Of a DNA stretch of 64,000 nt, positions 20,532-30,072 are shown piece after piece. The stretch is from assembly GCA_018842655.1 (NCBI GenBank), contig JAGTWN010000004.1, forward strand, positions 62,001 to 126,000. The letters run 5' to 3'. The DNA is from Candidatus Pantoea haifensis. GTDB taxonomy: Bacteria; Pseudomonadota; Gammaproteobacteria; Enterobacterales; Enterobacteriaceae. Positions within the stretch are counted from its first letter, which is position 1; every line of letters begins with the position of its first letter. The translations under genes were made by a program, and so were the position numbers. A model generated the notes under the pieces. That model saw only the letters and a program-made list of their open reading frames with translations, was not told where the DNA came from and ran no database searches.

Positions 20532-22177
20532 ATGCAGGTTTGGCAACAAAATTACGATCCGCTCGGCAATATATGGTTGTCGAGCCTGATCGCGTTGATC
20601 CCCATTCTGTTCTTCTTCTTTGCGCTCATTAAGCTGAAGCTAAAAGGCTATGTGGCCGCCACGGCTACCGTGGCGCTGGCGCTGCTGGTGGCGCTGTTGC
20701 TCTACCGTATGCCGACCGGACAGGCGCTGGCCTCTGTGGGCTATGGTTTCTTATACGGTTTATGGCCGATTGCATGGATTATTGTTGCGGCGGTGTTCGT
20801 TTATAAAATTTCGGTCAAAACCGGACAGTTCGACATCATCCGCGCCTCGATTTTATCCATCACACCCGATCAGCGTTTGCAGATGCTGATTGTTGGCTTC
20901 TCGTTTGGTGCGTTTCTTGAAGGCGCGGCGGGTTTTGGCGCACCGGTTGCTATTACCGCTGCACTGCTGGTGGGCCTTGGATTCAATCCGTTATATGCCG
21001 CCGGTCTGTGCTTAATCGTCAATACCGCGCCAGTGGCGTTTGGTGCAATGGGCATTCCCATCATCGTCGCCGGGCAGGTTACCGGGCTTGATAGCTTCGC
21101 CATTGGCCAGATGGCAGGCCGCCAGCTACCGCTGCTCACTATTATCGTTTTGTTCTGGATTATGGCGATTATGGATGGCTGGCGAGGCATTAAAGAGACC
21201 TGGCCGGCAGTTCTGGTGGCAGGAGGATCCTTTGCGATAGCGCAGTTCCTGAGTTCGAACTTCCTTGGCCCGGAACTGCCCGATATTATCTCTTCACTCG
21301 CTTCGCTGGTCTGCCTGACGCTGTTTTTGCGCCGCTGGAAACCGGTACGCATCTTCCGGTTTAACGATGTGGGTGCGTCGATTGTTGATCAGGATTTGAC
21401 ACGTAAACAATACAGTACCGGGCAGGTTATTCGAGCCTGGATGCCGTTCCTGTTTCTTACCGCCACCGTCACGCTGTGGAGTGTTCCACCGTTCAAGGCT
21501 CTGTTTGCCAAAGGGGGGCACTGGCCGATTGGGTCTTTAGCATGCCGGTTCCGTTGCTCAATGAACTGGTGGCGCGCATGCCGCCAGTGGTGGGCAGTGC
21601 CACGCCTTATCCTGCCATCTTTAAATTCGATATCGTCTCGGCGACCGGCACGGCTATTTTGCTGGCAGCCTTCATGGCAATGGTGTTCCTGCGCATGAAG
21701 CCAAAAGCCGCAATACAAACCTTTGGCGAGACATTAAAAGAGTTAGCGTTGCCCATTTATTCTATTGGCATGGTGCTGGCGTTTGCCTTCATCTCTAACT
21801 ATTCAGGACTCTCAGCCACGCTGGCACTGGCGCTGGCGCATACCGGCGATGCTTTTACCTTCTTCTCGCCGTTCCTCGGCTGGTTAGGTGTGTTTCTCAC
21901 CGGATCTGATACGTCGTCGAATGCGTTGTTTGCCGCATTACAGGCGACTACTGCCCAGCAAATTGGCGTATCGGATGTGCTGCTGGTGGCAGCGAACACC
22001 ACGGGCGGTGTCACCGGTAAGATGATCTCTCCGCAGTCGATTGCCATCGCCTGCGCGGCGGTGGGACTGGTGGGCAAAGAGTCCGATCTGTTCCGCTTCA
22101 CGGTTAAACACAGCCTGATCTTTACCTGCATGGTGGGTGTCATTACGACCCTACAGGCTTATGTCTTCCCTGGATGA
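20532..22177 (+). CDS. lldP: L-lactate permease, one frameshift
   Basis: Inner-membrane proton symporter for lactate and glycolate, LctP family. Part 1 ([19 protein letters not shown]... to FKALFAKGG) and part 2 ([20 protein letters not shown]... to the stop at 22177) are each very close to E. coli LldP. One extra G in the run 21513-21518 rejoins them into about 549 residues, the normal length. The conserved [11 protein letters not shown] and [10 protein letters not shown] motifs are intact. GGAG lies 8 bases upstream of the ATG. It is the first gene of lldPRD, under the two operators upstream. Confidence 0.96.
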
Positions 22178-22181
22178 TTCC

Positions 22182-22969
22182 ATGACGCAAAACAGCCCGC
22201 CGCTGGCGGAACATCTGGTGGTACGCCTCAAAGCGTACATCAGCGAACACCAACTGGAGCCTGGCATGCGGTTGCCCGCTGAACGTCAGTTAGCCGCCGA
22301 GCTTGGCGTGTCACGATCATCGCTGCGCGAGGCGATTCAGCAGCTGATCAGTAGCGGTCTGCTGATCAGCCGACGCGGAGGGGAACGTGGCTACGTCAAC
22401 AGCTTGCACCCTGGTCAGAACAGCGCATCGTTGAGCCAATTCGTCAGTTGCTGGTCGCCGATCCCGATTATCGCTATGACGTGCTGGAAGCGCGTCACGC
22501 GATTGAAGCGAGCACTGCGTGGCACGCCGCGTTACGCGCAACCGAGTCTGACAAAGAGAAGCTGCAGTATGCCTTTGATGCCACGCTGAAACTGAAAGAG
22601 AGCGACGATCCCGATCTCGCAGCACAGGCCGATCTGCGTTTTCACCTGGCTATCGCAGAGGCATCACACAATGTCGTGCTGCTGCAAACCATGCGCGGCT
22701 TTTTCGATCTGCTGCAATCCTCGGTGCTGCAAAGCCGTCAACGCATGTACACCCAGCCGGTGATTTTTGCGCAGATAACGGAACAGCATCAGGCGATGCT
22801 CAACGCGATCCTTGCCGGAGACGCCGAAGCCGCACGCCTGGCAGCAATGCAGCATCTTGGCTTTGTCCACACCACGATAAAAAGCCTGCACGAAGATGAA
22901 GCTCGCCAGGCACGCATTACCCGCTTGCCGGGCAACGAAATTCGTAACCGTAAGGAAAACGACTCATGA
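22182..22969 (+). CDS. lldR: Lactate-responsive GntR-family repressor, one frameshift
   Basis: FadR-type GntR regulator of the lldPRD operon. The winged-HTH part (about 1-70; [22 protein letters not shown]) and the FCD effector domain ([16 protein letters not shown] ... [22 protein letters not shown]) are in different frames. One extra G in the run 22380-22383 restores the region [15 protein letters not shown] that links them in LldR proteins. The ATG at 22182 aligns with the E. coli start and lies four bases after the lldP stop. The 3' end overlaps lldD by ATGA. Confidence 0.94.
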
Positions 22970-24153
22970 TCATTTCTGCTTCCAGCGATTATCGCGCCGC
23001 CGCGCAACGCATCCTGCCGCCGTTTTTGTTCCATTATGCTGACGGTGGTGCTTATGCAGAGCATACCTTGCGTCGCAATGTGGATGATTTGGCTGACGTC
23101 GCGCTGCGCCAGCGCATACTGAAGAACATGTCAGATTTAAGCCTTGAGACCAAACTGTTCAACGAAACTTTGTCGATGCCGGTGGCGCTGGCACCGGTTG
23201 GCTTATGCGGCATGTATGCGCGGCGTGGTGAAGTTCAGGCGGCGCGTGCGGCGGCGCTGAAAGGCATTCCGTTTACCTTATCAACGGTGTCCGTTTGCCC
23301 GATTGAAGAGGTTGCACCGCAAATTAATCGCCCGATGTGGTTCCAGCTTTACGTACTACGCGATCGGGGTTTTATGCGTAACGCACTTGAGCGCGCCAAA
23401 GCGGCAGGCTGCTCAACGCTGGTATTTACCGTGGATATGCCTACGCCGGGGGCACGCTATCGTGACGCTCATTCCGGCATGAGTGGCGCCAACGCGGCGC
23501 TGCGGCGTTACTGGCAGGCGATAACGCATCCGCAATGGGCGCTGGATGTTGGCTTGCACGGTCGCCCGCACGATCTGGGCAATATTTCGACTTATCTGGG
23601 TAAACCAACCGGATTAGAAGATTACATCGGCTGGCTGGCGAATAATTTCGATCCGTCCATCTCCTGGAAAGATCTGGAATGGATCCGTGAGTTCTGGGAC
23701 GGTCCAATGGTGATCAAAGGCATTCTCGATCCGGAAGATGCGCGTGATGCGGTGCGCTTCGGCGCAGACGGCATTGTGGTCTCTAATCACGGCGGTCGCC
23801 AGCTGGATGGCGTGCTCTCGTCAGCACGTGCCTTGCCTGCTATCGCCGATGCGGTGAAAGGGGACATTGCTATTCTGGCCGACAGCGGCATCCGAAACGG
23901 GCTGGACGTGGTGCGTATGATTGCGCTGGGTGCCGATACGGTGTTGCTCGGACGCGCCTTTATCTATGCTTTAGCAACTCACGGTCAGCGTGGCGTGGAG
24001 AATCTGCTTAGCCTGTTCGAGAAAGAGATGCGTGTTGCGATGACGCTCACCGGGGCGAAATCGATCGCCGAAATTACCCGTGATTCACTGGTGCAGGCCA
24101 ATGCACTCATGAACGAACATGTGATCCCCGCCCGTCCACGGGCGGTAAGCTGA
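22966..24153 (+). CDS. lldD: FMN-dependent L-lactate dehydrogenase
   Basis: Membrane-associated flavoenzyme oxidising L-lactate to pyruvate and passing electrons to quinones. It is an FMN-binding alpha/beta barrel of 395 residues with [19 protein letters not shown] and the catalytic base His275 in [10 protein letters not shown], plus the FMN-phosphate motif [10 protein letters not shown] and [10 protein letters not shown]. Its start overlaps the lldR stop (ATGA), so the two are translationally coupled. The reading frame is complete, unlike the two genes before it. Confidence 0.97.
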   Translation: MIISASSDYRAAAQRILPPFLFHYADGGAYAEHTLRRNVDDLADVALRQRILKNMSDLSLETKLFNETLSMPVALAPVGLCGMYARRGEVQAARAAALKGIPFTLSTVSVCPIEEVAPQINRPMWFQLYVLRDRGFMRNALERAKAAGCSTLVFTVDMPTPGARYRDAHSGMSGANAALRRYWQAITHPQWALDVGLHGRPHDLGNISTYLGKPTGLEDYIGWLANNFDPSISWKDLEWIREFWDGPMVIKGILDPEDARDAVRFGADGIVVSNHGGRQLDGVLSSARALPAIADAVKGDIAILADSGIRNGLDVVRMIALGADTVLLGRAFIYALATHGQRGVENLLSLFEKEMRVAMTLTGAKSIAEITRDSLVQANALMNEHVIPARPRAVS

Positions 24154-24211
24154 TCCGGCGAAGTCAGATCTGTTGTCTATACTTACCTTCTTTACCAACA
24201 GGAGGAATGAC

Positions 24212-24640
24212 ATGACCATTCATAAGAAAGGTTCGGCGCATTGGGAAGGCGATATTAAAGGAAAAGGTACGGTAAGCACCGAGAGCGGTGTGCTGAGCCA
24301 GCAGCCCTATGGCTTTAATACCCGTTTCGAAGGGGAAAAAGGCACAAACCCAGAAGAGCTGATTGGTGCTGCGCACGCGGCCTGTTTTTCCATGGCGCTG
24401 TCGCTGATGTTGGGACAAGAAGGTTTTCCACCGAAAAGCATCGACACGACGGCAGATGTCTCGCTGGATAAAAAAGGCGAAGGTTTTGCCATTACTAAAG
24501 TGGCGCTGACCAGCACCGTTGAGCTGCCAGGCATGGATGAGGCGACATTTAAGGAGATCATCAATAAAGCCAAAGAGGGCTGCCCGGTTTCTCAGGTATT
24601 GAATGCTGAAATCACGCTTGATTACACCCTGAATAATTAA
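24212..24640 (+). CDS. osmC: OsmC-family organic hydroperoxide peroxidase
   Basis: Thiol-dependent peroxidase of 142 residues that reduces organic hydroperoxides. The two redox cysteines are in AAHAACFSMAL and EGCPVSQ, the spacing typical of OsmC rather than Ohr, and the domain start HKKGSAHWEGDIKGKG is OsmC-like. AGGAGG lies 6 bases before the ATG at 24212, which I prefer to an in-frame upstream start. In E. coli osmC responds to osmotic stress through RcsB and RpoS; no such site was identified here. Confidence 0.93.
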   Translation: MTIHKKGSAHWEGDIKGKGTVSTESGVLSQQPYGFNTRFEGEKGTNPEELIGAAHAACFSMALSLMLGQEGFPPKSIDTTADVSLDKKGEGFAITKVALTSTVELPGMDEATFKEIINKAKEGCPVSQVLNAEITLDYTLNN

Positions 24641-24707
24641 GTCCGCAGCGGTCGCCTTTGGCGGCCTGAACGGCTGAAAACAGCACGGTCCTGCTGATGA
24701 CCGTAAC

Positions 24708-24735
24708 AGATGCGCCTCAAGGCGCATCTTCGCTT
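24708..24735 (+). terminator. Hairpin terminator after osmC
   Basis: Stem AGATGCGCC (24708-24716) and GGCGCATCT (24721-24729), loop TCAA, followed by a moderately T-rich tail. Confidence 0.65.
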
Positions 24736-24757
24736 TCTGGCTGGGGAGGAAACGGAT

Positions 24758-24865
24758 GTGGCAAGGTATCTGGCTGCGAAGAAGCACTGGAAAATGGTGC
24801 TGGTTCTGCTCTGTATTTGTGGCGCCTTACTGCTGATTCGTTGGGCTGCGATGATATGGGCCTGA
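24758..24865 (+). CDS. yniD: Small membrane protein YniD
   Basis: A GTG-started ORF of 35 residues with GGAGGA 7 bases upstream. It has a basic start (ARYLAAKKHWK) then one membrane helix ending LLIRWAAMIWA. The KKHWKMV and LRWAAMIW-type motifs match E. coli YniD, a 35-residue inner-membrane protein of unknown function. It is too short for most gene callers. Its end overlaps the start of a second small membrane protein. Confidence 0.8.
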   Translation: MARYLAAKKHWKMVLVLLCICGALLLIRWAAMIWA

Positions 24866-24975
24866 AATCATGGATTTGTCGGCATAAACTCGGCATTTTG
24901 GTGATGATCGTGCTGGTGCTGGAAGTCATCCACTATGTTATGACCGCATCATGGCTGCCGTGGGAATGGCAGTAG
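24856..24975 (+). CDS. Possible 39-residue membrane protein overlapping yniD
   Basis: The ATG at 24856 lies inside the yniD 3' end (overlap ATGGGCCTGA), in another frame. The product begins MGLKSWICRHK, continues with a strong single membrane helix (LGILVMIVLVLEVIHYVM) and ends in a tryptophan-rich tail (SWLPWEWQ). The overlap suggests coupled translation with yniD. I do not recognise a family. The hydrophobic, in-order design supports a real product, but no independent ribosome site is visible. Confidence 0.5.
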   Translation: MGLKSWICRHKLGILVMIVLVLEVIHYVMTASWLPWEWQ

Positions 24976-24981
24976 TCGCGG

Positions 24982-25212
24982 CTACACGTATTCGCTTTCG
25001 CGTCGTTTGCTACGCACATCGCTGCGTGCAATGCGATACGCTTTGCCAGGATCGCCTGCCACAAACTCAAAGGTCGGAGAGTAATAAAAAGGCAGCCAGC
25101 CGCCATAGCCGCTCTCCCATTCCCATCGGACAGGACACGGCCACAGAATGCCATCATACAAAATGTAATAAACCCAGCGTCCGTTTGGACGACGGGGGCG
25201 TGATGTTTTCAT
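24982..25212 (-). CDS. Hypothetical protein, 76 residues
   Basis: ORF rich in aromatic residues (GRWVYYILYDG, GWLPFYYSP) with a basic C-terminus (KRRESEYV) and no signal peptide or membrane span. The start is taken at the ATG 25212; an in-frame upstream start (25239) is possible. No strong ribosome site. I do not recognise a family; coding status rests on composition and fit between flanking genes. Confidence 0.4.
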   Translation of the reverse strand: MKTSRPRRPNGRWVYYILYDGILWPCPVRWEWESGYGGWLPFYYSPTFEFVAGDPGKAYRIARSDVRSKRRESEYV

Positions 25213-25310
25213 GGGATTCACAACGGTAACAGTGAACAACAGCTTATATTTTGTACGCTAATGCGCCAGCTTGCAACGTTATGAACGTGCTTTCTCTCGC
25301 TGGCCCTGGA

Positions 25311-25481
25311 TTATCGATGAACTTCTCCACAAAGCAGGACCACATTAGGCCGTACTTTATAGATGCGGTCCGCCATTTGTTCGCAGGCCTCTTTGGTGGG
25401 GTAAATCCGTTCTGACACCGGTAAAGCATCACAAGCATCATGGCCGCACGCGCTCACTAACAATACAAATCCAATTAACAT
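25311..25481 (-). CDS. Small cysteine-containing exported or lipoprotein-like protein
   Basis: ORF of 56 residues with AAAGGAG upstream at good spacing. It has a short hydrophobic start (MLIGFVLLVSAC), in which VSAC could be a lipobox although positive N-terminal charge is lacking, then four cysteines in all and a conserved-looking core (IYPTKEACEQMADRIYKVRPN). A perfect TATAAT -10 element (plus 25547-25552, read on the minus strand) lies about 65 bp upstream. I do not recognise the family. Confidence 0.6.
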   Translation of the reverse strand: MLIGFVLLVSACGHDACDALPVSERIYPTKEACEQMADRIYKVRPNVVLLCGEVHR

Positions 25482-25597
25482 TGCTCGACTCCTTTACACG
25501 GTCTGGTGGTCCGGACTGTGGCGTTTTTTTAATCCTTTTTTGATCCATTATAGACAAACGCGGCGGCAGAGCATTATCAGCCTGAGCGATGATTGCT

Positions 25598-26248
25598 TTA
25601 GCCAGAGAAATACCAGGCGGGAAGCAGTGCGATAAGGTTGTTTAGCGTATGCAGAAAAATGGGCAGGGCCAGACTGTTGCTGCGTAGCCGGGCATAGCAG
25701 AGCAGCAGTGAAAACAGCGTCAGCGCGATGAGGGTTTCCCAGTGAACATATTGGGTATGCATCATCGCGAACAGCAGGGAGGTCAGTAACATACAGGCAA
25801 AGCGGCTGCGTGGTGCCCACAGCAGAAATGCCTGCAATAAAAAGCCGCGGAACAGCACCTCTTCAAATACCGGCGCAAGCAGGACGGCGGTGAGCAGCAG
25901 GATCAGCAGTGAGTGTCGGTCTTGCTGCGCCTGCTCAACCAGCCAGCCTTCCGGCTGTAAAAACTGGGTTTGCGCGGCCATCAGAATAAATAAAGCCACA
26001 ATGAACAGCAGGGTTTGCAGCGGACGTAGCTCACCCAGCGGCAGATCGCCACGACGCTGGCAGTAGAAGCGATACAGCGGATAGATGACAGCAAATTCAA
26101 ACAGGCAGAGCACCGGCACCAGTAAGCCGTCATTACGCAGCACGCCGTAATTAGGAAACAGCGTAATCAACATAGTGACGAGGTAATAGACCACAAAGCT
26201 GCCAACGTAGAAAAGCGTTAGCGTCACTTTGTCGGAATTGGTGTTCAT
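25598..26248 (-). CDS. CPBP-family intramembrane metalloprotease
   Basis: Polytopic inner-membrane protein of 216 residues with the CPBP (CAAX/Rce1-like, formerly Abi) motifs: EE in PVFEEVLFRG, then MMHTQY and a final FLHTLNN, which supply the glutamate and histidine active-site residues inside the membrane. In bacteria these proteins are linked to peptide processing and immunity to bacteriocin-like products; the substrate here is unknown. The neighbours give no clue. Confidence 0.85.
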   Translation of the reverse strand: MNTNSDKVTLTLFYVGSFVVYYLVTMLITLFPNYGVLRNDGLLVPVLCLFEFAVIYPLYRFYCQRRGDLPLGELRPLQTLLFIVALFILMAAQTQFLQPEGWLVEQAQQDRHSLLILLLTAVLLAPVFEEVLFRGFLLQAFLLWAPRSRFACMLLTSLLFAMMHTQYVHWETLIALTLFSLLLCYARLRSNSLALPIFLHTLNNLIALLPAWYFSG

Positions 26249-26466
26249 AGGCGACCCAGCCAGCGAAGGTTAGCGCATAGTAGCAATGCGCCAGATCGCT
26301 GTCGAGTCAGGCTGCGCGACAAAATATGTGCGTTAAATTGCACCATCAGGCTAAACCACCCGCAGACGGAGCCGATAACTGAGGAAATGAATTTGGGTTG
26401 GGCAGCATGAGTCGCTATTCGCGTGCCACCCGAACCGAACTTTCCGCTTTGTTGTGAGCTTTCTTA

Positions 26467-29070
26467 ATGACTTTTGTACCTCAGGAACCGTCACCGCGCC
26501 CCTTTGTAAACGGAGCTGAAGATCGCACTGTGCGTTTTACGCGCCGCAGTTTACGCACGCTCACGCTGCTGCTGTTCGGCGTGCTGATCCTTTCAATGCT
26601 GATGGTGTTGTCCATAGCCCAACGTCAAAACCAGGCGTCGATTAAGCACGACCAGGCATTGATGCAGCAAGCGTGGGAAAGTCATAAAAAGGCGATGATA
26701 ACGGATATCCGCGATTACGCTTTCTGGGGAGAGGCGTGGCGTAATTTACATATCACAGTAAACAAAACCTGGGCTTTTGATGAGGAAAATTTCGGGCCGG
26801 GTCTCTATCAGGAATATCACTATGATGGCGTTTTCGTGGTCAACGGTGAGGGCAAGACGGTGTATGCCGTCATCAATGGCGAACTCAGCCTTACGCCCCT
26901 GGAAACCTGGCTCGGTGACAGCAGCCTGCCGCTGATTACGCACGCGCGCACGCTACAAGACGCCGCCATTGCGCGTAATGCGCTGGTGTTACATCAGCCT
27001 GCCATTGTGGTCGCCGCACCTGTCAGCACCGGTAAAGTGCCGGGCCTGCCGGAAAAGTCAGGTCCGCCGTCGGTGATGGTCTTTGTGAACCTGTTCACGC
27101 CTGACAAGCTGGAGACGTTAGGGGCATCGCTTGAAGTGCACGGTTTACGCCTGGCTAAAGATGCCATTGATGCCGAACTGGAGCCTCGCCTGATTGCAGC
27201 GATACCCGGTGCCGATCCGTTGATATTACGCTGGATCCCTAAAATGCCAGGCATGGGGTTAATTTGGTTTTTGTTACCGCTGCTGCTGGTGATGGGGATC
27301 ATTATTGCGTGGATCACCCGCCGCGTCAGTCGCCATGCCTTACATAATGCTATTTTGTCAGACCGCCGCTTTGCCATGCTGGCGGTCAGTCAACAGGAGC
27401 TGGCAAACAGCGAAGCGCGTTTCCGTGATCTGGCCGAGGCCGCGTCTGACTGGATTTGGGAAACGGATGAAGAGGGGCGGTTAATCTATCTGTCGGCGCG
27501 TTTTACCACCGTGACCGGCCATGATATTCCTCACTGGCTGGGACGCCATATCGATCATTTACTGACGCATCCCAGTCATTCTTTAGTCACCTGGCTGATG
27601 CGTCAGGAATCAGAGCCGCAGCGAATGCCGCTGCGCTGTCAGTTTATGTCGGCGCAAGGCGATCGCCGCATTGGCCAACTGGTGGCTAAAACGGTCTGGC
27701 ACAACAACAAACGCATCGGTTTTCGCGGCACGGTATCCGATATTACTCAGGGCATGGAAGCGGAAGCACGCATTCAGTTTCTGTCGCGTCACGACGTGCT
27801 GACCGGCTTACCCAATCGCGTTCAGCTGCAGGAGTTTCTTACCAGTCATCTTGAGCAATACAATCTGGATGTGCCGTTGACTATCATCAGCCTCGACCTT
27901 GATCAGTTCAAACCGATCAACGAGACCTGGGGCCACGCAGCGGGGGATTTAGTGTTGAATCAAATGGCACAACGTCTGAAAGCCTGCGTTGGTCCCCACG
28001 AGCTTACCGCGCGTCTGGGCGGAGATGAATTTGTATTGATTATGCGTGAAGGCGATCGCGACAAAATCGATGAACGCTGTGCGCAGCTATTACATGAAGT
28101 TCAGCAGCCGATTACGACCGGGCAACACGTTCATTATCTCACAGCCAGTATGGGAATCGCCTGCGCACCACAGGACGCCTGTCATCCGGAGGCGCTGCTG
28201 CGAATGTCTGACATTGCCCTTAACGAAGCGCGGGAAGCCGGGCGTAATAAATGGGTGTGGTATGCCAATGAAATGGCCAGCATGCGTGAAAGCAAGCGCG
28301 ACATGGCGCGCCGCATTGAGCGCGCCCTGAAAAACAATGAGTTCCGCCTGCATTATCAGCCGCGTTATCAACTGTTAAGTGGTCAGCTGGCAGGGGCAGA
28401 AGCCCTTATCCGCTGGCAGACCGCGCCCGATCAGTGGATTACGCCGGATCGTTTTATTCCGCTGGCGGAAGAGAATGGCCTCATCGCGACGATCAGTGAT
28501 TGGGTACTCAGGCATGCCTGTGAAGATGCGCTGGGCTGGGGTGGCGATCGCTATGTTTCGGTTAACATTTCACCCATAGAGTTCCGCACCACTGATTTGG
28601 TCCAGCGCGTTGCCAGGGCGCTAAAAGAGAGTGGATTACCGGCAACGCGGCTGGAACTGGAAATTACGGAAAACGTCACGTTTGAACATCCACAGCAGGC
28701 GCTGGAAGTCATGCAAGGGCTACGTTCGTTGGGCGTGCGTTTAACGGTGGATGATTTTGGCACAGGTTATGCGGCGCTGGGCTATTTAAAGACCTTTCCG
28801 TTTAACGGCCTGAAGATTGATCGCTCATGGATGAAAGATTTTCCCGAATCTCAGCAGGCACAATCGGTAGTCGCGGGGATCATTGCACTGGCCCGTGCGT
28901 TTGCGCTGACTATCACGGCAGAAGGCATTGAAACAGAAGCGCAACTGAACCAGCTCAAAAAGCTTTCATGCGAGGAAGGGCAAGGCTATTTCCTTGGCCG
29001 ACCGATGCCGTTAGCGGCATTCAGTACGCTTCTGGAGAGAACAACTCAGCATCACAAGGATCAGGCTTAA
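26467..29070 (+). CDS. CHASE4-PAS-GGDEF-EAL cyclic-di-GMP signalling protein
   Basis: Inner-membrane protein of 867 residues. A first membrane span (about 30-50) and second span (about 263-285) enclose a periplasmic CHASE4-type sensor (DYAFWGEAWRN ... YDGVFVVNGEGK). A PAS domain (about 320-430), GGDEF domain with intact GGDEF at 518-522 and EAL domain with Glu-Ala-Leu at 645-647 follow. EAL catalytic motifs (VNIS, EITEN, DDFGTGY, KIDRSW, AEGIET, QGY) all look intact. Both cyclase and phosphodiesterase activities are therefore possible. The signal is unknown. Confidence 0.94.
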   Translation: MTFVPQEPSPRPFVNGAEDRTVRFTRRSLRTLTLLLFGVLILSMLMVLSIAQRQNQASIKHDQALMQQAWESHKKAMITDIRDYAFWGEAWRNLHITVNKTWAFDEENFGPGLYQEYHYDGVFVVNGEGKTVYAVINGELSLTPLETWLGDSSLPLITHARTLQDAAIARNALVLHQPAIVVAAPVSTGKVPGLPEKSGPPSVMVFVNLFTPDKLETLGASLEVHGLRLAKDAIDAELEPRLIAAIPGADPLILRWIPKMPGMGLIWFLLPLLLVMGIIIAWITRRVSRHALHNAILSDRRFAMLAVSQQELANSEARFRDLAEAASDWIWETDEEGRLIYLSARFTTVTGHDIPHWLGRHIDHLLTHPSHSLVTWLMRQESEPQRMPLRCQFMSAQGDRRIGQLVAKTVWHNNKRIGFRGTVSDITQGMEAEARIQFLSRHDVLTGLPNRVQLQEFLTSHLEQYNLDVPLTIISLDLDQFKPINETWGHAAGDLVLNQMAQRLKACVGPHELTARLGGDEFVLIMREGDRDKIDERCAQLLHEVQQPITTGQHVHYLTASMGIACAPQDACHPEALLRMSDIALNEAREAGRNKWVWYANEMASMRESKRDMARRIERALKNNEFRLHYQPRYQLLSGQLAGAEALIRWQTAPDQWITPDRFIPLAEENGLIATISDWVLRHACEDALGWGGDRYVSVNISPIEFRTTDLVQRVARALKESGLPATRLELEITENVTFEHPQQALEVMQGLRSLGVRLTVDDFGTGYAALGYLKTFPFNGLKIDRSWMKDFPESQQAQSVVAGIIALARAFALTITAEGIETEAQLNQLKKLSCEEGQGYFLGRPMPLAAFSTLLERTTQHHKDQA

Positions 29071-29135
29071 CGTACTTTAACGGCAACCAGAGTCATCAGT
29101 ACGGCAAAGCCAATAAAGATTGCAAGTTCCATCAT
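29067..29135 (-). CDS. Possible 22-residue single-span membrane peptide
   Basis: MMELAIFIGFAVLMTLVAVKVR, with GAGG upstream at workable spacing, is almost wholly one membrane helix with a basic end. Its stop overlaps the stop of the convergent GGDEF-EAL gene by four bases. Enterobacteria encode many such membrane microproteins, but I cannot assign this one. Confidence 0.4.
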   Translation of the reverse strand: MMELAIFIGFAVLMTLVAVKVR

Positions 29136-29337
29136 TTTTACCTCAGATAATTCTTAGGTAATTTTAGCTGCCAGACGTCGAAATTTTACACAGTGTGTGC
29201 GATTTATCTGAAAAATTGTGATCGCAGCCGCTTTTATTTTTTGATCGTCATGAATGCGTTGGCTGAGCAGGTGTTAGCGGTAAGAGACGTTTGCTACCCT
29301 TGAGGCAGGGTTTAACACGTCTAAGAGGAGAGCAAAC

Positions 29338-29634
29338 GTGAAACATTATGGAAAAGTGCTGATGGCAATGGGTTTTTTGGCGTTAACTGCCTGCCAGTCA
29401 GCCAGCAAACCCGAAACCGCTGCGGCATCGCAGGATGCTGAGAGCGATCGCTGCGGTGCCTCGCAATATCAGAGCTACGTTGGCAAGCCTTTATCTTCAC
29501 TTAACAGCCAACGATTTGAGCACCCGGTGCGCGCGATCCCGTGGAATGCGGCGGTAACCATGGATTTTAATCTTAATCGCCTGAACTTTATGGCAGACAA
29601 AAGCGGCAACATCAGTCGCGTTTATTGTGGCTAA
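29338..29634 (+). CDS. I78-family peptidase inhibitor lipoprotein
   Basis: Small lipoprotein of 98 residues: signal with lipobox LTAC (Cys19), a low-complexity linker, then the I78 domain from CGASQYQSYVGKPLS to the terminal RVYCG, with the Cys pair of this family. I78 proteins resemble fungal elastase inhibitors and may protect against host or rival serine proteases. The GTG start is preceded by GAGGAG. A strong terminator follows. Confidence 0.85.
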   Translation: MKHYGKVLMAMGFLALTACQSASKPETAAASQDAESDRCGASQYQSYVGKPLSSLNSQRFEHPVRAIPWNAAVTMDFNLNRLNFMADKSGNISRVYCG

Positions 29635-29742
29635 TCCATAAAAAGCGAAAATTGTCATATGGCTGTCATCGCAGCAGGCGAGGATAACGGCGCACTAAAG
29701 AGATTTCCTCGTCACTCTCAATATGCAATGCTCGTCTTGTTT

Positions 29743-29769
29743 ATTCCCGCTACGGCGGGAATTTTTTTA
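29743..29769 (+). terminator. Rho-independent terminator
   Basis: Stem ATTCCCGC (29743-29750) and GCGGGAAT (29755-29762), loop TACG, then seven Ts. It lies about 110 bp after the I78 stop; the stretch in between could be a 3' UTR or small RNA, but no promoter was identified. Confidence 0.9.
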
Positions 29770-29814
29770 TCCGTTTAACACGCGGCAGAGCAAATGAGGA
29801 TCTCAACGGACCGA

Positions 29815-30072
29815 TCAGGCATCATTGGGCCGTGTTTCAATTAGTTGCGCTAACAGGGTTCGGTAATTTTGCAGGCGTTTTTCATCACCTTCAAATTCCA
29901 GCTTGTCGATGACGCGCGCAATGATCGCTTTATTGGTGGCAGGTTGTCCCGCTTCCATTAGCTCACGCAAAATCGCGGCCAGTAAATCTGATTCTGGTGG
30001 CGCGTTCCAGTCGGGGCTGTTGAAATAGTCGGTGATAGCACGGCTGGCGCTGTTTGGTTGCACTCTCATCAT
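29815..30072 (-). CDS. YcgZ-like connector protein (YmgB/AriR family)
   Basis: Helical protein of 85 residues. The order of ITDYF, then LLAAILRELMEAGQPATNKAI, IARVIDKLE and a terminal NYRTLLAQLIE follows the layout of E. coli YcgZ (ITRYF, EIVTEILKDGRN, CAKLLCRLE, HYNALIGLL). YcgZ is one of the small connector proteins controlled by BluR and linked to Rcs signalling and biofilm matrix. The neighbours ymgA and ymgC are not present here. Confidence 0.65.
   Translation of the reverse strand: MMRVQPNSASRAITDYFNSPDWNAPPESDLLAAILRELMEAGQPATNKAIIARVIDKLEFEGDEKRLQNYRTLLAQLIETRPNDA

Noticed and set aside
29641-29742. Possible small RNA between the I78 gene and its terminator
   Set aside because: There is a strong terminator but I could not find a convincing promoter or known RNA motif; it may simply be a 3' UTR.
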